Notes under the pieces: model-generated
What the model saw: the letters and a program-made list of their open reading frames with translations, nothing else
Databases searched by the model: none
What the model was told of the DNA's origin: nothing
Assembly (NCBI RefSeq): GCF_000328565.1
Contig: NC_019966.1
Coordinates: forward strand, 6,386,001 to 6,450,000
Source of the DNA: Mycobacterium sp. JS623
GTDB lineage: Bacteria > Actinomycetota > Actinomycetes > Mycobacteriales > Mycobacteriaceae
DNA: 64,000 nucleotides
Direction of reading: 5' to 3'
Position numbers and translations under genes: made by a program
In this document: positions 39,491 to 48,677 of the stretch, piece after piece
Layout of the letters: every line of letters starts with the position of its first letter
Position numbering within the stretch: the stretch's first letter is position 1

Positions 39491-39917
39491 TGGCCGTGCG
39501 CGCGCGACCGCGCGCCGACTGGGTGCCCCTGGATCCACGCCCCTTCTTTGGCGGCGGAATCGCGCCGAGCACATACGACTTGACCAAGTGATTCCAACTG
39601 CAGGTGCGGCATACCTCCACCACGTGTACGGAGAATTCGTCGTAGCGGGTCGCCAGCAATACCAACTCCTCAGCGGTGCGGGCCGAACCGGACACGGCCC
39701 CCAGGTGGTCACCGAAAACCCACGACACCAAGGTGAGCTGTTCCTTGCGGCAGATCGGGCACATCACCGAACTGGGCTTCCCATGGAACTTCGCGGCTCG
39801 CAGCAGATACGGGTTGGCGTCACAGACCTCCGAGACGCCGGTGCGGCCGGAGTACACCTCGGCCAGCAAGGACCGACGCCGAAGGGCGTAGTCCACCACC
39901 TGTCGCTGCAGTCGCAC
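39483..39917 (-). CDS. DUF5318 protein (Rv0049-like)
   Basis: With GTG 39917 (VRLQRQVVDYALRRRSLLAEV), this is a 144-residue protein. It has MCPICRKEQLTLVSWVFGD and VEVCRTCSWNHLVKSYVLG. The two CxxC pairs look like a zinc ribbon. The tail is basic (KKGRGSRGTQSARGRARTAS). The same small gene precedes ponA1 in M. tuberculosis (Rv0049). The function is unknown, but the 8-bp overlap with ponA1 and conserved linkage suggest a role in regulating or assembling the synthase complex (inference). Confidence 0.85.
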   Translation of the reverse strand: MRLQRQVVDYALRRRSLLAEVYSGRTGVSEVCDANPYLLRAAKFHGKPSSVMCPICRKEQLTLVSWVFGDHLGAVSGSARTAEELVLLATRYDEFSVHVVEVCRTCSWNHLVKSYVLGAIPPPKKGRGSRGTQSARGRARTASE

Positions 39918-40029
39918 GGAGACCAGAGTACGTCGGCCGCGCTGCCGCCGAGGCGTGACTACGCCGCCACAGTGCTGTCCCGACGATCTGGACTGCGGTG
40001 ATAGCAACCGAACTCTTACGATCATCGTC

Positions 40030-40890
40030 GTGGCGACGCGGCATACAGCGGGAACCCGGGCGAAGGACAGCGACCGCAATGACACCTGCCAGATCCTCGA
40101 CAGTGCGCTGTCGGATGGGCAGCTGTCGATGGAGGAGCACCGAACCAGGGTTGCGCTGGCGACCGGTGCCGAGACGTTGGGCGATCTGCAGTCGCTGGTG
40201 TCGGACCTGCAGACCAACAACGCGCCCGTGCAACTGCCCGATCTGAAGAAGCGGCCCAAGCTGACGAGCGCCGGCCGCAGCCGAGGCATCGGCATCGCGA
40301 TGGCCGTCGTGCTCGTCGTGCTCGGCATCCTCATCGGCTGGGGCCTGTACGGCAACACAAGCTCGCCGCTGAGTTTTCAGACCGACCCCGGCGCCAAGAC
40401 CGACGGCGTCGCCCCGAATGTGTCGGCGCCTCCGCGGCTGCTGCACTCCGTGGGCGGTTTGAACGGGCTGCTGCAACAGTCGCGCATGAAGTTCGGCGAC
40501 ACCTTGGGTTATGGCCTGACCATCTACCCCGACTATGCGGTGATGGAACGCGCAGACCCAAACGACGACCGTCGCGTGCTCCGCTACAGCTACCGCGGCG
40601 GGTGGCAGGGCGATCCGTCCGCAAGCGGTAAGACCGACGACGAGAGGCTGGTCGACCTCGGCAACTTCGACGTAAGCGCGATCGTCGGCCGGTTGCGGGG
40701 CGCGCCGCAGATTCTGGGCATCGAGCAAAAGGACGTGAAGAGCCTCTACGTGTCGATCGACCCGAGCAAGGATCCGACTACCCCGGGCGCCCTCGGAATC
40801 TCGATCTACGTGTCGACCACGTATGACAAGGGCGGCCGCATCGAGGTCGATCCGCAGGGCAACATCACGAGCCAATACCCCCCGGACTGA
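40030..40890 (+). CDS. DUF1707 membrane protein (Rv0048c-like)
   Basis: GTG 40030 (VATRHTAGTRAKDSDRND) gives 286 residues. Residues 10-70 form a DUF1707 domain (AKDSDRNDTCQILDSALSDGQLSMEEHRTRV). A membrane helix follows (GIGIAMAVVLVVLGILIGWGL). The extracytoplasmic part (SSPLSFQTDPGA to QYPPD) contains YGLTIYPDYAVMERADP and SLYVSIDPSKDP, with beta-rich character. DUF1707 segments occur at the N-terminus of many actinobacterial membrane proteins. The gene diverges from DUF5318-ponA1 and precedes padR-ino1. Confidence 0.85.
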   Translation: MATRHTAGTRAKDSDRNDTCQILDSALSDGQLSMEEHRTRVALATGAETLGDLQSLVSDLQTNNAPVQLPDLKKRPKLTSAGRSRGIGIAMAVVLVVLGILIGWGLYGNTSSPLSFQTDPGAKTDGVAPNVSAPPRLLHSVGGLNGLLQQSRMKFGDTLGYGLTIYPDYAVMERADPNDDRRVLRYSYRGGWQGDPSASGKTDDERLVDLGNFDVSAIVGRLRGAPQILGIEQKDVKSLYVSIDPSKDPTTPGALGISIYVSTTYDKGGRIEVDPQGNITSQYPPD

Positions 40891-41014
40891 CGTCGATCGG
40901 CTGTCAGCGGTACGCAACCCTTTGTTGGCGGCGAATATATCGGCGCGATACTATGGCCCGAGGTGTCGAACCGTCGTAGCGGCCAAGCTCATGTCTTCCG
41001 GGGAGGTGATTCGT

Positions 41015-41560
41015 TTGCTAGAACTCGCCATCCTGGGTCTCCTGCTCGAATCGCCGATGCACGGCTACGAGCTGCGTAAACGGCTGACCGGCCTGCTCGG
41101 CGCCTTCCGCGCGTTCTCCTACGGTTCGCTGTATCCGGCACTGCGCCGCATGCAGGCCGATGGACTGATCGTCGAGGACGCCGCACCGGAGGGGATCCCG
41201 AAGGTGCGTCGGGCGCGCCGCGTGTACCAGCTCACCGATGCCGGTATGCAGCGCTTCGCCGAGCTTGTGGCCGACACCGGTCCACAGAACTACTCCGACG
41301 ACGGGTTCGGCGTACACCTCGCGTTTTTCAACCGCACTCCGGCCGAGGCCAGGATGCGGATTCTGGAGGGGCGCCGCCGTCAGGTGGAGGAACGTCGCGA
41401 GGGCCTGCGCGAAGCAGTGGCGCGGGCCAGCAATTCGCTCGATCGCTACACCAAACAGCTACATCAGCTGGGTTTGGAATCCAGCGAGCGGGAAGTCAAG
41501 TGGCTGAACGAGCTGATAGCCGCCGAGCGAACGGCGCAGGGACGCGCTGAGCAGCCGTAA
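41015..41560 (+). CDS. PadR-family transcriptional regulator (Rv0047c-like)
   Basis: TTG 41015 (encoding [24 protein letters not shown]) is chosen because GGGGAGGTGA lies eight bases upstream and the resulting 181 residues match the length of Rv0047c. The PadR winged helix spans about residues 1-90 ([32 protein letters not shown]). A long helical dimerisation domain follows ([23 protein letters not shown]). PadR proteins are repressors that respond to small molecules or stress. The gene is 46 bp upstream of ino1 on the same strand, so it may control inositol synthesis, although that is not shown by the sequence. Confidence 0.9.
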   Translation: MLELAILGLLLESPMHGYELRKRLTGLLGAFRAFSYGSLYPALRRMQADGLIVEDAAPEGIPKVRRARRVYQLTDAGMQRFAELVADTGPQNYSDDGFGVHLAFFNRTPAEARMRILEGRRRQVEERREGLREAVARASNSLDRYTKQLHQLGLESSEREVKWLNELIAAERTAQGRAEQP

Positions 41561-41606
41561 GCAATACCGAGTTAGTACGACAGGGATTACGAAGGGAAGA
41601 GTCGTC

Positions 41607-42683
41607 ATGACTGAGAACACCGAGGTGCGGGTCGCGATTGTCGGTGTGGGCAACTGCGCGTCCTCGCTTGTGCAGGGCGTGCAGTACTACCACGACGCCG
41701 ACGAGACGGCCACGGTGCCCGGTCTGATGCATGTGCGGCTCGGCCCCTATCACGTCCGGGACGTGAAGTTCGTCGCCGCGTTCGACGTCGACGCCAAGAA
41801 GGTCGGCTTCGACCTGTCCGAGGCGATCTTCGCGTCGGAGAACAACACCATCAAGATCGCCGACGTGCCTCCGACCAACGTGATCGTGCAGCGCGGCCCG
41901 ACGCTCGACGGAATCGGCAAGTACTACGCCGACACCATCGAGGTCTCTGACGTCGAGGCCGTCGACGTGGTCAAGGTGCTCAAGGAGAACAGCGTCGACG
42001 TGCTGGTGTCGTACCTGCCCGTCGGGTCCGAAGAGGCCGACAAGTTCTACGCCCAGTGCGCAATCGACGCCGGCGTGGCATTCGTCAACGCGCTCCCGGT
42101 GTTTATCGCGTCGGATCCGGTGTGGGCCAAGAAGTTCGAAGACGCCGGGGTGCCGATCGTCGGTGACGACATCAAGAGCCAGGTCGGTGCGACCATCACC
42201 CACCGCGTGATGGCCAAGCTGTTCGAGGATCGCGGCGTGCAGCTCGACCGGACCATGCAGCTCAATGTCGGCGGCAACATGGACTTCCTGAACATGCTCG
42301 AGCGTGAGCGGCTGGAGTCGAAGAAGATCTCCAAGACGCAGGCCGTCACGTCGAACCTGCAGCGCGAGTTCAAGACCAAGGACGTGCACATCGGCCCGTC
42401 GGATCACGTCGGCTGGCTCGACGACCGCAAGTGGGCCTACGTGCGTCTGGAAGGCCGCGCCTTCGGCGACGTGCCGCTGAACCTGGAGTACAAGCTCGAG
42501 GTGTGGGACTCGCCGAACTCGGCGGGCGTCATCATCGACGCGGTGCGCGCCGCGAAGATCGCCAAGGATCGTGGCATCGGCGGACCCGTCGAGGCCGCGT
42601 CTGCGTACCTGATGAAGAGCCCGCCGAAGCAGATGCCCGACGACATCGCTCGCGCGCAGCTGGAGACCTTCATCGAGGGCTAG
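41607..42683 (+). CDS. ino1: Inositol-3-phosphate synthase
   Basis: The 358-residue protein begins [28 protein letters not shown], with the NAD-binding glycine motif. It contains [56 protein letters not shown] and [29 protein letters not shown], all core to the actinobacterial enzyme. It converts glucose-6-phosphate to inositol-3-phosphate, the entry to phosphatidylinositol, LM/LAM and mycothiol. The ribosome binding site GAAGGGA precedes ATG. It probably forms an operon with the PadR gene before it and the hydrolase 10 bp after it. Confidence 0.97.
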   Translation: MTENTEVRVAIVGVGNCASSLVQGVQYYHDADETATVPGLMHVRLGPYHVRDVKFVAAFDVDAKKVGFDLSEAIFASENNTIKIADVPPTNVIVQRGPTLDGIGKYYADTIEVSDVEAVDVVKVLKENSVDVLVSYLPVGSEEADKFYAQCAIDAGVAFVNALPVFIASDPVWAKKFEDAGVPIVGDDIKSQVGATITHRVMAKLFEDRGVQLDRTMQLNVGGNMDFLNMLERERLESKKISKTQAVTSNLQREFKTKDVHIGPSDHVGWLDDRKWAYVRLEGRAFGDVPLNLEYKLEVWDSPNSAGVIIDAVRAAKIAKDRGIGGPVEAASAYLMKSPPKQMPDDIARAQLETFIEG

Positions 42684-42693
42684 CCTCGACGGC

Positions 42694-43596
42694 GTGACCA
42701 ACGCCGAAGTCTCTGACGACGATTTGAGCGGGCTCGACGAGTTCGGGCTGTTGCACGAGAACGCCGAACAGATCGGCGTTGACACGATTCCGTCGGTGCG
42801 TCGCATCGAGTCGGGTCCGGTCAGCGCGCTCAAGTGGGGCGACGAGCCCCCGCAGGTGGTGTTCCTGCACGGCGGCGGGCAGAACGCGCACACCTGGGAC
42901 ACCGTGATCGTCGGCCTCGGGCTGCCAGCCCTGGCCGTCGACCTCCCCGGCCACGGCCGATCAGCATGGCGCGAGGACGGCGACTACGGACCGCGGCTCA
43001 ACGCCGAGACATTGCGACCCGTACTGCGCGAGTGGGCGCCTCACTCGCGGCTGATGGTCGGCATGTCGCTGGGCGGGCTGACCGCGCTCCGGATCGCCGC
43101 CTCCGAACCGCAGCTGGTTCCCGAACTGGTGCTCGTCGACGTCACGCCGTCGGCGCCCGAACGGCACGAGCAGATGACAAAGGCGCAGATGGGCACCGTC
43201 GCGCTGGTTCAAGGTGACCGGACCTTCCCGACCTTTCAGTCGATGCTCGACGTGACGGTGGCGGCGGCGCCGAATCGCGATCGGAAGTCGTTGCGCCGCG
43301 GCGTCTTTCACAACTCGAAGCAGCTCGACGACGGCACCTGGACGTGGCGGTACGACTCGTTTCGCAAGGGCGACGGCTTCGAGGGACTATGGAACGACGT
43401 GCCGGCCATCACGATGCCGACAACGCTGGTGCGCGGCGCGAATTCGTATTTCGTCAACGACGAAGACGCCGAGGCATTTGCGAAAGCGGCACCGGGATTT
43501 CAGCGGACGCACGTGGTCGCTGACTCCGGGCACTCGGTTCAGGGCGACCAGCCGGCTGCCCTGGTAGAAATCCTGCGCGGGGTGCTAAGCGCGTAG
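42694..43596 (+). CDS. Alpha/beta hydrolase (Rv0045c-like esterase)
   Basis: The 300-residue protein has an alpha/beta-hydrolase core: VVFLHGGGQNAHTWDTV (oxyanion hole), AVDLPGHGRS, LMVGMSLGGLTALRIA (nucleophile Ser in GMSLGG) and HVVADSGHSVQGDQP (catalytic His). The acid residue would be near TLVRGANSYFVNDEDAEAF. Rv0045c of M. tuberculosis is a characterised esterase of this family, acting on short acyl esters in vitro. The gene begins 10 bp after ino1 and ends just before a large hairpin. Confidence 0.9.
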   Translation: MTNAEVSDDDLSGLDEFGLLHENAEQIGVDTIPSVRRIESGPVSALKWGDEPPQVVFLHGGGQNAHTWDTVIVGLGLPALAVDLPGHGRSAWREDGDYGPRLNAETLRPVLREWAPHSRLMVGMSLGGLTALRIAASEPQLVPELVLVDVTPSAPERHEQMTKAQMGTVALVQGDRTFPTFQSMLDVTVAAAPNRDRKSLRRGVFHNSKQLDDGTWTWRYDSFRKGDGFEGLWNDVPAITMPTTLVRGANSYFVNDEDAEAFAKAAPGFQRTHVVADSGHSVQGDQPAALVEILRGVLSA

Positions 43597-43602
43597 CTCC
43601 AG

Positions 43603-43666
43603 TCGCCGAACGTTCCGTACCGCTCGACTTTTTGCCGATTTTCGAGCGGTAACGAACGTTCGGCGA
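43603..43666. terminator. 25-bp imperfect palindrome with 14-base loop
   Basis: The arms 43603-43627 (TCGCCGAACGTTCCGTACCG and five more) and 43642-43666 pair over 25 bp with two mismatches. The pyrimidine-rich loop has TTTTT. It starts seven bases after the hydrolase stop codon. It is probably a terminator for the padR-ino1-hydrolase unit, although the length and near-perfect symmetry also fit an interspersed palindromic element. Confidence 0.7.
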
Positions 43667-43790
43667 AACTGACATCGACCACCAGCTGTTTACCAACTGC
43701 TTCCCAGCTGATTGCCGACTTCTCGTGCGTGCAGCATCCGGGGGAAGGCGACGACTACATACGGACAAATCGGCGTATAGCGTCAGCACA

Positions 43791-44579
43791 GTGAGCTTGC
43801 CCATTCGCATCGGCGTGCAACTGCAGCCGCAACATTCCCCGCAATACAGCTACATCCGCGACGCGGTCCGCCGCTGTGAGGACATCGGTGTCGACATCGC
43901 ATTCAACTGGGATCACTTCTTCCCGCTGTACGGCGATCCAGACGGCGCCCATTACGAATGCTGGACGATGCTCGGCGCGTGGGCCGAGCAGACATCACGC
44001 CTCGAGATCGGCGCATTGGTCACGTGCAACTCGTATCGCAACCCTGAACTGCTGGCCGATATGGCGCGAACCGTCGACCACATCGCCGACGGCCGACTGA
44101 TCCTCGGCATCGGGTCGGGATGGAAGCAAAAGGACTACGACGAATACGGCTACGAGTTCGGCACCGCGGGCAGCAGACTCGACGACCTGACCGCCGACTT
44201 TCCGCGCATCAAGTCGCGACTGGCCAAGCTCAACCCGGCGCCCACCCGCGACATCCCCGTGCTGATCGGCGGACAAGGCGAACGCAAGACACTGCGCCTG
44301 GTCGCCGAGTACGCCGACATCTGGCACGGCTTCACCTCGCTGGAGACCTACCCCGCGAAGGCGGAGATCCTTGCGCGGCATTGTGCGGACGTGGGCCGCG
44401 ACCCGTCGACCATCGAGCGCTCGGCAGGCGTGCAGGGCAAGGGTCTCGACGCGCTGCTGGCCGAGGCCGACGCGTTCGTCGACCTGGGCGTCACGCTGCT
44501 GACCGTCGGCGTCAACGGACCCGACTACGACCTGACTCAGGCCGAGGCGCTGTGCCGCTGGCGCGACCGTCGGCAATGA
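43791..44579 (+). CDS. LLM-class F420-dependent oxidoreductase (Rv0044c-like)
   Basis: From GTG 43791 (VSLPIRIGVQLQPQHSPQY), the protein is 262 residues, a luciferase-like TIM barrel. It contains VDIAFNWDHFFPLYGDPDG, LEIGALVTCNSYRNPELLADMARTVDHIADGRLILGIGSGWKQKDYDEYGY and IPVLIGGQGERKTLRLVAEYADIWHGF, typical of F420-using actinobacterial members. The substrate is not predictable. A TATAGC hexamer ends ten bases before the GTG, which suggests a leaderless transcript. Confidence 0.9.
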   Translation: MSLPIRIGVQLQPQHSPQYSYIRDAVRRCEDIGVDIAFNWDHFFPLYGDPDGAHYECWTMLGAWAEQTSRLEIGALVTCNSYRNPELLADMARTVDHIADGRLILGIGSGWKQKDYDEYGYEFGTAGSRLDDLTADFPRIKSRLAKLNPAPTRDIPVLIGGQGERKTLRLVAEYADIWHGFTSLETYPAKAEILARHCADVGRDPSTIERSAGVQGKGLDALLAEADAFVDLGVTLLTVGVNGPDYDLTQAEALCRWRDRRQ

Positions 44580-44641
44580 ATGGAAACTGAACTGACAGAA
44601 CGGCTCCCGACGCGGCGGCTACATGAGATGCTGACCGCGCC

Positions 44642-45316
44642 ATGCCCAAGAAGTATGGGGTCAAAGAAAAAGACCTCGTGGTCTCGCATGTCGTCAACCT
44701 GGTGCTGACTGGCAAACTGCGGTCGGGGGACCGGGTTGATCGCAACGAGATCGCCAACGATTTAGGACTGTCCCGCGTCCCGATCCAGGAGGCGGTGGTC
44801 CAGCTCGAACACGACGGGATCCTGTCGACGCAGTACCACCGCGGCGCATACGTGGAGCGATTCGACGAGTCCGTGGTGCGCGAACACCACGAGCTGTACG
44901 GACTGCTGAGCGGAATCGCGTCGGCCCGCGCCGCTGTCGATGGCCGTCCCCGGACGCTCGACCAGCTGGCCCTGCTGATCGAGGCCATGCGGGCCAGCAA
45001 AGAGTCGCGCGCCTTTCAGGAGGCGGCGTGGCAGTTCCGCCGCGTCATCAACGACGAATACGCCGGCCCGCGATTACAGGCGGCGATCCGCGCGTCCCAG
45101 ACGTTCATCCCCCGTGGGTTCTGGTTGGCATACCTCAGGAACCACGACGAGATGCTGCCGTACTACGAAGCCGAAACCGCGGCCATTCACGGTCGCGATC
45201 CCGACGCCGCGCGCGCCGCCTGCGTCGAGCGTTCCGAGGTGATGGGCCGGATCATGCTCGGTGAGCTGGTACGGCGCGGGGTATTCAAGCCGTCGACCGC
45301 CGCAGTTGCGTTCTGA
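44642..45316 (+). CDS. GntR-family transcriptional regulator (Rv0043c-like)
   Basis: The 224-residue protein has an N-terminal winged helix ([50 protein letters not shown]) and a C-terminal all-helical FCD ligand domain ([35 protein letters not shown]). FadR-subfamily regulators respond to organic acids or amino-acid-like ligands. The location upstream of an amino-acid-type ABC transporter, on the same strand and 50 bp away, makes that transporter a plausible target. Confidence 0.9.
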   Translation: MPKKYGVKEKDLVVSHVVNLVLTGKLRSGDRVDRNEIANDLGLSRVPIQEAVVQLEHDGILSTQYHRGAYVERFDESVVREHHELYGLLSGIASARAAVDGRPRTLDQLALLIEAMRASKESRAFQEAAWQFRRVINDEYAGPRLQAAIRASQTFIPRGFWLAYLRNHDEMLPYYEAETAAIHGRDPDAARAACVERSEVMGRIMLGELVRRGVFKPSTAAVAF

Positions 45317-45365
45317 TTGAGCTGAAGGCGATTCGACCGAACGCTCTGCGGCTACGTTGCTTTGA

Positions 45366-47135
45366 ATGCGACTCGTGAAGATTTTCGTCGTGGCGTTGGT
45401 CGCGTTGATGCTTTCGAGCATGGGTCTGGCAGCGTCGGCGGGCGCCAACGTCGACCAGTGCGCCCCGCCGGGAGTCGAAAGCGCCAGCGCGCTGCCGACC
45501 AACCTCGCCGCCGCCGCGCAGGGTCCCGGCGCCGACAAATACACGACCGCGACGGTCGAACCGGTGTCGGCCGTCAACGTCAATGCGTTGGGGCTGAGCG
45601 TGCCGGGCACGCTGACCGTCGGCACGCTGTCTGACGCGCCGCCGAGCATCTGCATCAACTCCGCGGGCCAGTTCACGGGTTTCGACAACGAACTGCTCCG
45701 CGCGATCACGGACAAGCTCGGGCTGAAGATCAATTTCGTCGGCACCGAATTCTCGGGGCTTCTGGCGCAGGTGGCGGCCCGGCGTTTCGACGTCGGCTCG
45801 TCGTCGATCACCACTACCGATGCGCGAAGAAAGACCGTCGGCTTCACCAACGGCTATGACTTCGGCTACTTCTCTTTGGTGGTGCCCTCCGGCTCTCCGA
45901 TCACGGGGTTCGACAAGCTGGCGGCGGGCCAGCGCATCGGCGTCGTGCAGGGCACCGTGCAGGAGGCCTACGTCATAGACACGCTGCACCTGCAGCCGGT
46001 GAAGTTCCCCGACTACAACACCGTGTACGCCAGCCTCAAGACCCGCCAGATCGACGCGTGGGTGGCGCCCTCGCAGCAGGCGTCGGGCACAGTGCAGACC
46101 GGCGATCCGGCGCAGATCATCGAAAACACCTTCAGCTTGGACAATTTCGTGGCCTGGGCGGTGGCGTCTGAAAACAAGCCGTTGATCGATGCGCTGAACT
46201 CCGGCCTGGACGCCGTCATCGCCGACGGGACCTGGGCCCGGCTGTACTCCGACTGGGTTCCGCGCGCGTTACCGCCGGGCTGGAAGCCAGGATCGAAAGC
46301 GGCGCCTGCACCGCAGCTGCCCGACTTCGCCGCGATCGCGGCGGCTCATCAGCAGCCGACGTCTGGTGCGGCCGCGCCCAAATCCACGCTGTCACAGCTG
46401 AAGGATTCGTTCCTCAACTGGGATCTGTACAGACAGGCCGTCCCCGACCTGTTGAAGACCGGGCTGCCAAACACGTTGATCCTCACCGTCAGCGCGGCGG
46501 TGATCGGTCTGGTGCTGGGCATGGCGCTCGCCGTTGCGGGCATCTCCCGATCGCGGTGGCTGCGGTGGCCGGCGCGCGTCTACACCGACATCTTCCGCGG
46601 GCTGCCCGAAGTGGTGATCATCCTTCTGATCGGGCTCGGTGTCGGACCGGTAGTCGGCGGGCTGACGGGCAACAACCCCTATCCGCTCGGGATCGCCGCG
46701 TTGGGTCTGATGGCGGCGGCCTACGTCGGCGAGATCTTCCGGTCCGGCATCCAGAGCGTGGAGCCCGGCCAGCTGGAGGCGTCGCGCGCGCTGGGGTTCA
46801 GTTATCCGTCGTCGATGCGGTTGGTGGTGGTGCCGCAGGGCGTGCGGCGGGTGCTGCCGGCGTTGATGAACCAGTTCATCTCACTGCTGAAGGCTTCGTC
46901 GCTGGTGTATTTCCTCGGGCTGGTGGCCAACCAGCGCGAGCTGTTCCAAGTCGGCCGCGACCTCAACGCGCAGACCGGCAACCTGTCGCCGTTGGTTGCA
47001 GCGGGGTTGTTCTACCTGTTGTTGACGGTTCCGCTGACGCACCTGGTGAACTTCATCGACACCCGATTACGGCGCGGTCGTGAACCCGGCAAGGAAGACC
47101 CGCTCGAGCTGTCCACGTCCCAGGAGATGATCTGA
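45366..47135 (+). CDS. Polar amino-acid ABC transporter: binding protein fused to permease
   Basis: The 589-residue protein has a signal peptide (VKIFVVALVALMLSSMGLAASAGA). A periplasmic-type solute-binding domain spans about 75-300 (GTLTVGTLSDAPPSICINSAGQFTGFDNELLRAITDKLGL, RFDVGSSSITTTDARRKTVGF). After a Pro/Ala linker comes a His/Glu/Gln-type permease domain at about 345-570 (LLKTGLPNTLILTVSAAVIGLVLGMALAV, EIFRSGIQSVEPGQLEASRALGFSYP). The last is the EAA loop contacting the ATPase. Fusion of binding protein and permease occurs in some Gram-positive GlnH/GlnP systems. The partner ATPase follows after one base. Confidence 0.92.
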   Translation: MRLVKIFVVALVALMLSSMGLAASAGANVDQCAPPGVESASALPTNLAAAAQGPGADKYTTATVEPVSAVNVNALGLSVPGTLTVGTLSDAPPSICINSAGQFTGFDNELLRAITDKLGLKINFVGTEFSGLLAQVAARRFDVGSSSITTTDARRKTVGFTNGYDFGYFSLVVPSGSPITGFDKLAAGQRIGVVQGTVQEAYVIDTLHLQPVKFPDYNTVYASLKTRQIDAWVAPSQQASGTVQTGDPAQIIENTFSLDNFVAWAVASENKPLIDALNSGLDAVIADGTWARLYSDWVPRALPPGWKPGSKAAPAPQLPDFAAIAAAHQQPTSGAAAPKSTLSQLKDSFLNWDLYRQAVPDLLKTGLPNTLILTVSAAVIGLVLGMALAVAGISRSRWLRWPARVYTDIFRGLPEVVIILLIGLGVGPVVGGLTGNNPYPLGIAALGLMAAAYVGEIFRSGIQSVEPGQLEASRALGFSYPSSMRLVVVPQGVRRVLPALMNQFISLLKASSLVYFLGLVANQRELFQVGRDLNAQTGNLSPLVAAGLFYLLLTVPLTHLVNFIDTRLRRGREPGKEDPLELSTSQEMI

Positions 47136-47136
47136 C

Positions 47137-47874
47137 ATGGCTGGTCCGGTTTCCTTGGGCGCCAACGATATTCACTTGACATTCGGTCCGAACGCGGTGC
47201 TGCGCGGCGTCGACCTCGACGTGCCTGCGGGGACGACGACGGCGGTGATCGGGCCGTCGGGCTCAGGCAAGTCGACGCTGCTGCGGACATTGAACCGCTT
47301 GTACGAACCCGACAAGGGCGACATCCTGCTCGACGGGCGCTCGGTGCTGGCCGACAACCCGGATCAGTTGCGTCAGCGCATCGGCATGGTGTTTCAGCAG
47401 TTCAACCTGTTCCCGCACCGGACCGTGCTGGACAACGTGACCCTGGCGCCACGCAAGCTCAAGCGCCTCGGCGCAGAGCAGGCCCGCGACTTGGCACTGG
47501 AGCAGTTGGACCGAGTCGGGTTGCGGCACAAGGCCGACGTGCGGCCCGGCACGCTGTCCGGCGGACAGCAGCAGAGGGTGGCGATCGCGCGGGCGCTGGC
47601 GATGTCGCCGCAAGTGATGTTCTTCGACGAGGCCACCTCGGCGCTGGACCCGGAGTTGGTCAAGGGCATCCTGTCGTTGATCGCCGACCTCGGGTCGGAC
47701 GGGATGACGATGGTGGTGGTCACCCACGAAATGGGATTTGCCCGGTCGACGTCCAACGCGGTGGTGTTCATGGATTACGGGCAGGTGGTCGAGTCCGGCC
47801 CGCCGGAGCAAATTTTCGACGCCGCGGAGACGGATCGGCTGCGCCGATTTTTGTCTCAAGTTTTGTCAGGTTAA
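47137..47874 (+). CDS. Polar amino-acid ABC transporter ATPase
   Basis: This 245-residue GlnQ-type ATPase has Walker A GPSGSGKSTLLRTL, the Q-loop in GMVFQQFNLFPHRTVLDNVTLAP, the signature LSGGQQQRVAIARAL, Walker B VMFFDEATSALDPE and the switch His in VVVTHEMGFARS. It energises the fused binding-protein/permease encoded immediately upstream (1-bp gap). The substrate class is inferred from the family as amino acids. The downstream MarR gene starts about 50 bp later. Confidence 0.95.
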   Translation: MAGPVSLGANDIHLTFGPNAVLRGVDLDVPAGTTTAVIGPSGSGKSTLLRTLNRLYEPDKGDILLDGRSVLADNPDQLRQRIGMVFQQFNLFPHRTVLDNVTLAPRKLKRLGAEQARDLALEQLDRVGLRHKADVRPGTLSGGQQQRVAIARALAMSPQVMFFDEATSALDPELVKGILSLIADLGSDGMTMVVVTHEMGFARSTSNAVVFMDYGQVVESGPPEQIFDAAETDRLRRFLSQVLSG

Positions 47875-47924
47875 TTGACGCGCGTTCGCATGTGGCAGGC
47901 TCCGACAGGTTAGACTGGCGAATT

Positions 47925-48368
47925 ATGGTGGAGACGGATTCGCAGGTGGGCGAGCTCGCCGGCGAGCTGCAACGCGTGCTCTCCAAGGTGTTTTCTGTGC
48001 TTCGCCGGGGGGATACGAATCGGAACGAGGCCGGCGATTTAACGCTGGCTCAGCTGTCGATTCTGCTGACGTTGCTCGATCAAGGGCCGATCCGGATGAC
48101 GGAGTTGGCCGCACACGAGCGCGTGCGCACCCCCACGACGACAGTGGCTATTCGCCGATTGGAGAAGCTGGGTCTTGTCAAGCGCTCCCGCGATCCATCC
48201 GACCTGCGGGCCGTGCTTGTCGACATCACCCCGAAGGGCCTGTCCCAGCACCGCGAAGCGCTTGCCGCGCGCCGCGCGCATCTCGCGACACTTCTGGCAA
48301 AGCTGTCCCCCGAGGATCTCGAGACGCTGACCAAGGCTTTGGTCCCGCTCGAGCGTCTCGCCGAATAG
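47925..48368 (+). CDS. MarR-family transcriptional regulator (Rv0042c-like)
   Basis: From ATG 47925 (MVETDSQVGELAGELQRVL), the protein is 147 residues with a MarR winged helix: LTLAQLSILLTLLDQGPIRMTELAAHERVRTPTTTVAIRRLEKLGLVKRSRDPSDLRAVLVDITPKG. Helical arms on both sides form the dimer interface. A TAGACT hexamer ends eight bases before ATG and would give a leaderless mRNA. Target genes are unknown. Confidence 0.9.
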   Translation: MVETDSQVGELAGELQRVLSKVFSVLRRGDTNRNEAGDLTLAQLSILLTLLDQGPIRMTELAAHERVRTPTTTVAIRRLEKLGLVKRSRDPSDLRAVLVDITPKGLSQHREALAARRAHLATLLAKLSPEDLETLTKALVPLERLAE

Positions 48369-48524
48369 CTACCCGGGTTTACGACCCCACGCCTGGATAT
48401 AGGGGCCGAAGAACACAGTTGTCTGCGGGTCGTCGAGATGCGCTGCGACTGCGCGCTTTAACTCGTCAACCTCGGCTTCGGTGGCTAGATCGTTGCTGCT
48501 CTGATTCCCGGTAGCCCAAGGCAT
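48369..48524 (-). pseudogene. SAM-dependent methyltransferase C-terminal fragment
   Basis: The minus-strand frame from a possible ATG at 48524 reads SSNDLATEAEVDELKRAVAAHLDDPQTTVFFGPYIQAWGRKPG and stops right behind the MarR stop codon. It resembles the last 45-50 residues of class I SAM-dependent methyltransferases (the pattern TTVF-G-Y-QAWGRKP). The Rossmann core with the SAM-binding motif is missing. It is a relic of a former gene between the MarR and ggh genes. Confidence 0.55.
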
Positions 48525-48625
48525 AATGCTCGGCTGCTGTCATGGCCCTTCCCCTGGCTTCGACAGTTCGCGCTCGCAGTATGCACGCCCGGGTTGGCTG
48601 GTGCTATAGAAAGGGCGACAAGGCT

Positions 48626-48672
48626 TTTCGTGCCATTTCGATCGCAACTTTCCGTGCTATTTCGATCGCAAG
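48626..48672. repeat. Two tandem 23/24-bp repeats behind ggh
   Basis: Two head-to-tail copies of TTTCGTGCCATTTCGATCGC (second copy with an extra C and T for C) lie six bases beyond the ggh stop codon. Each ends in the palindromic CGATCG. They may be operator-like or a remnant of a small tandem array. Confidence 0.7.
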
Positions 48673-48677
48673 AAGAC

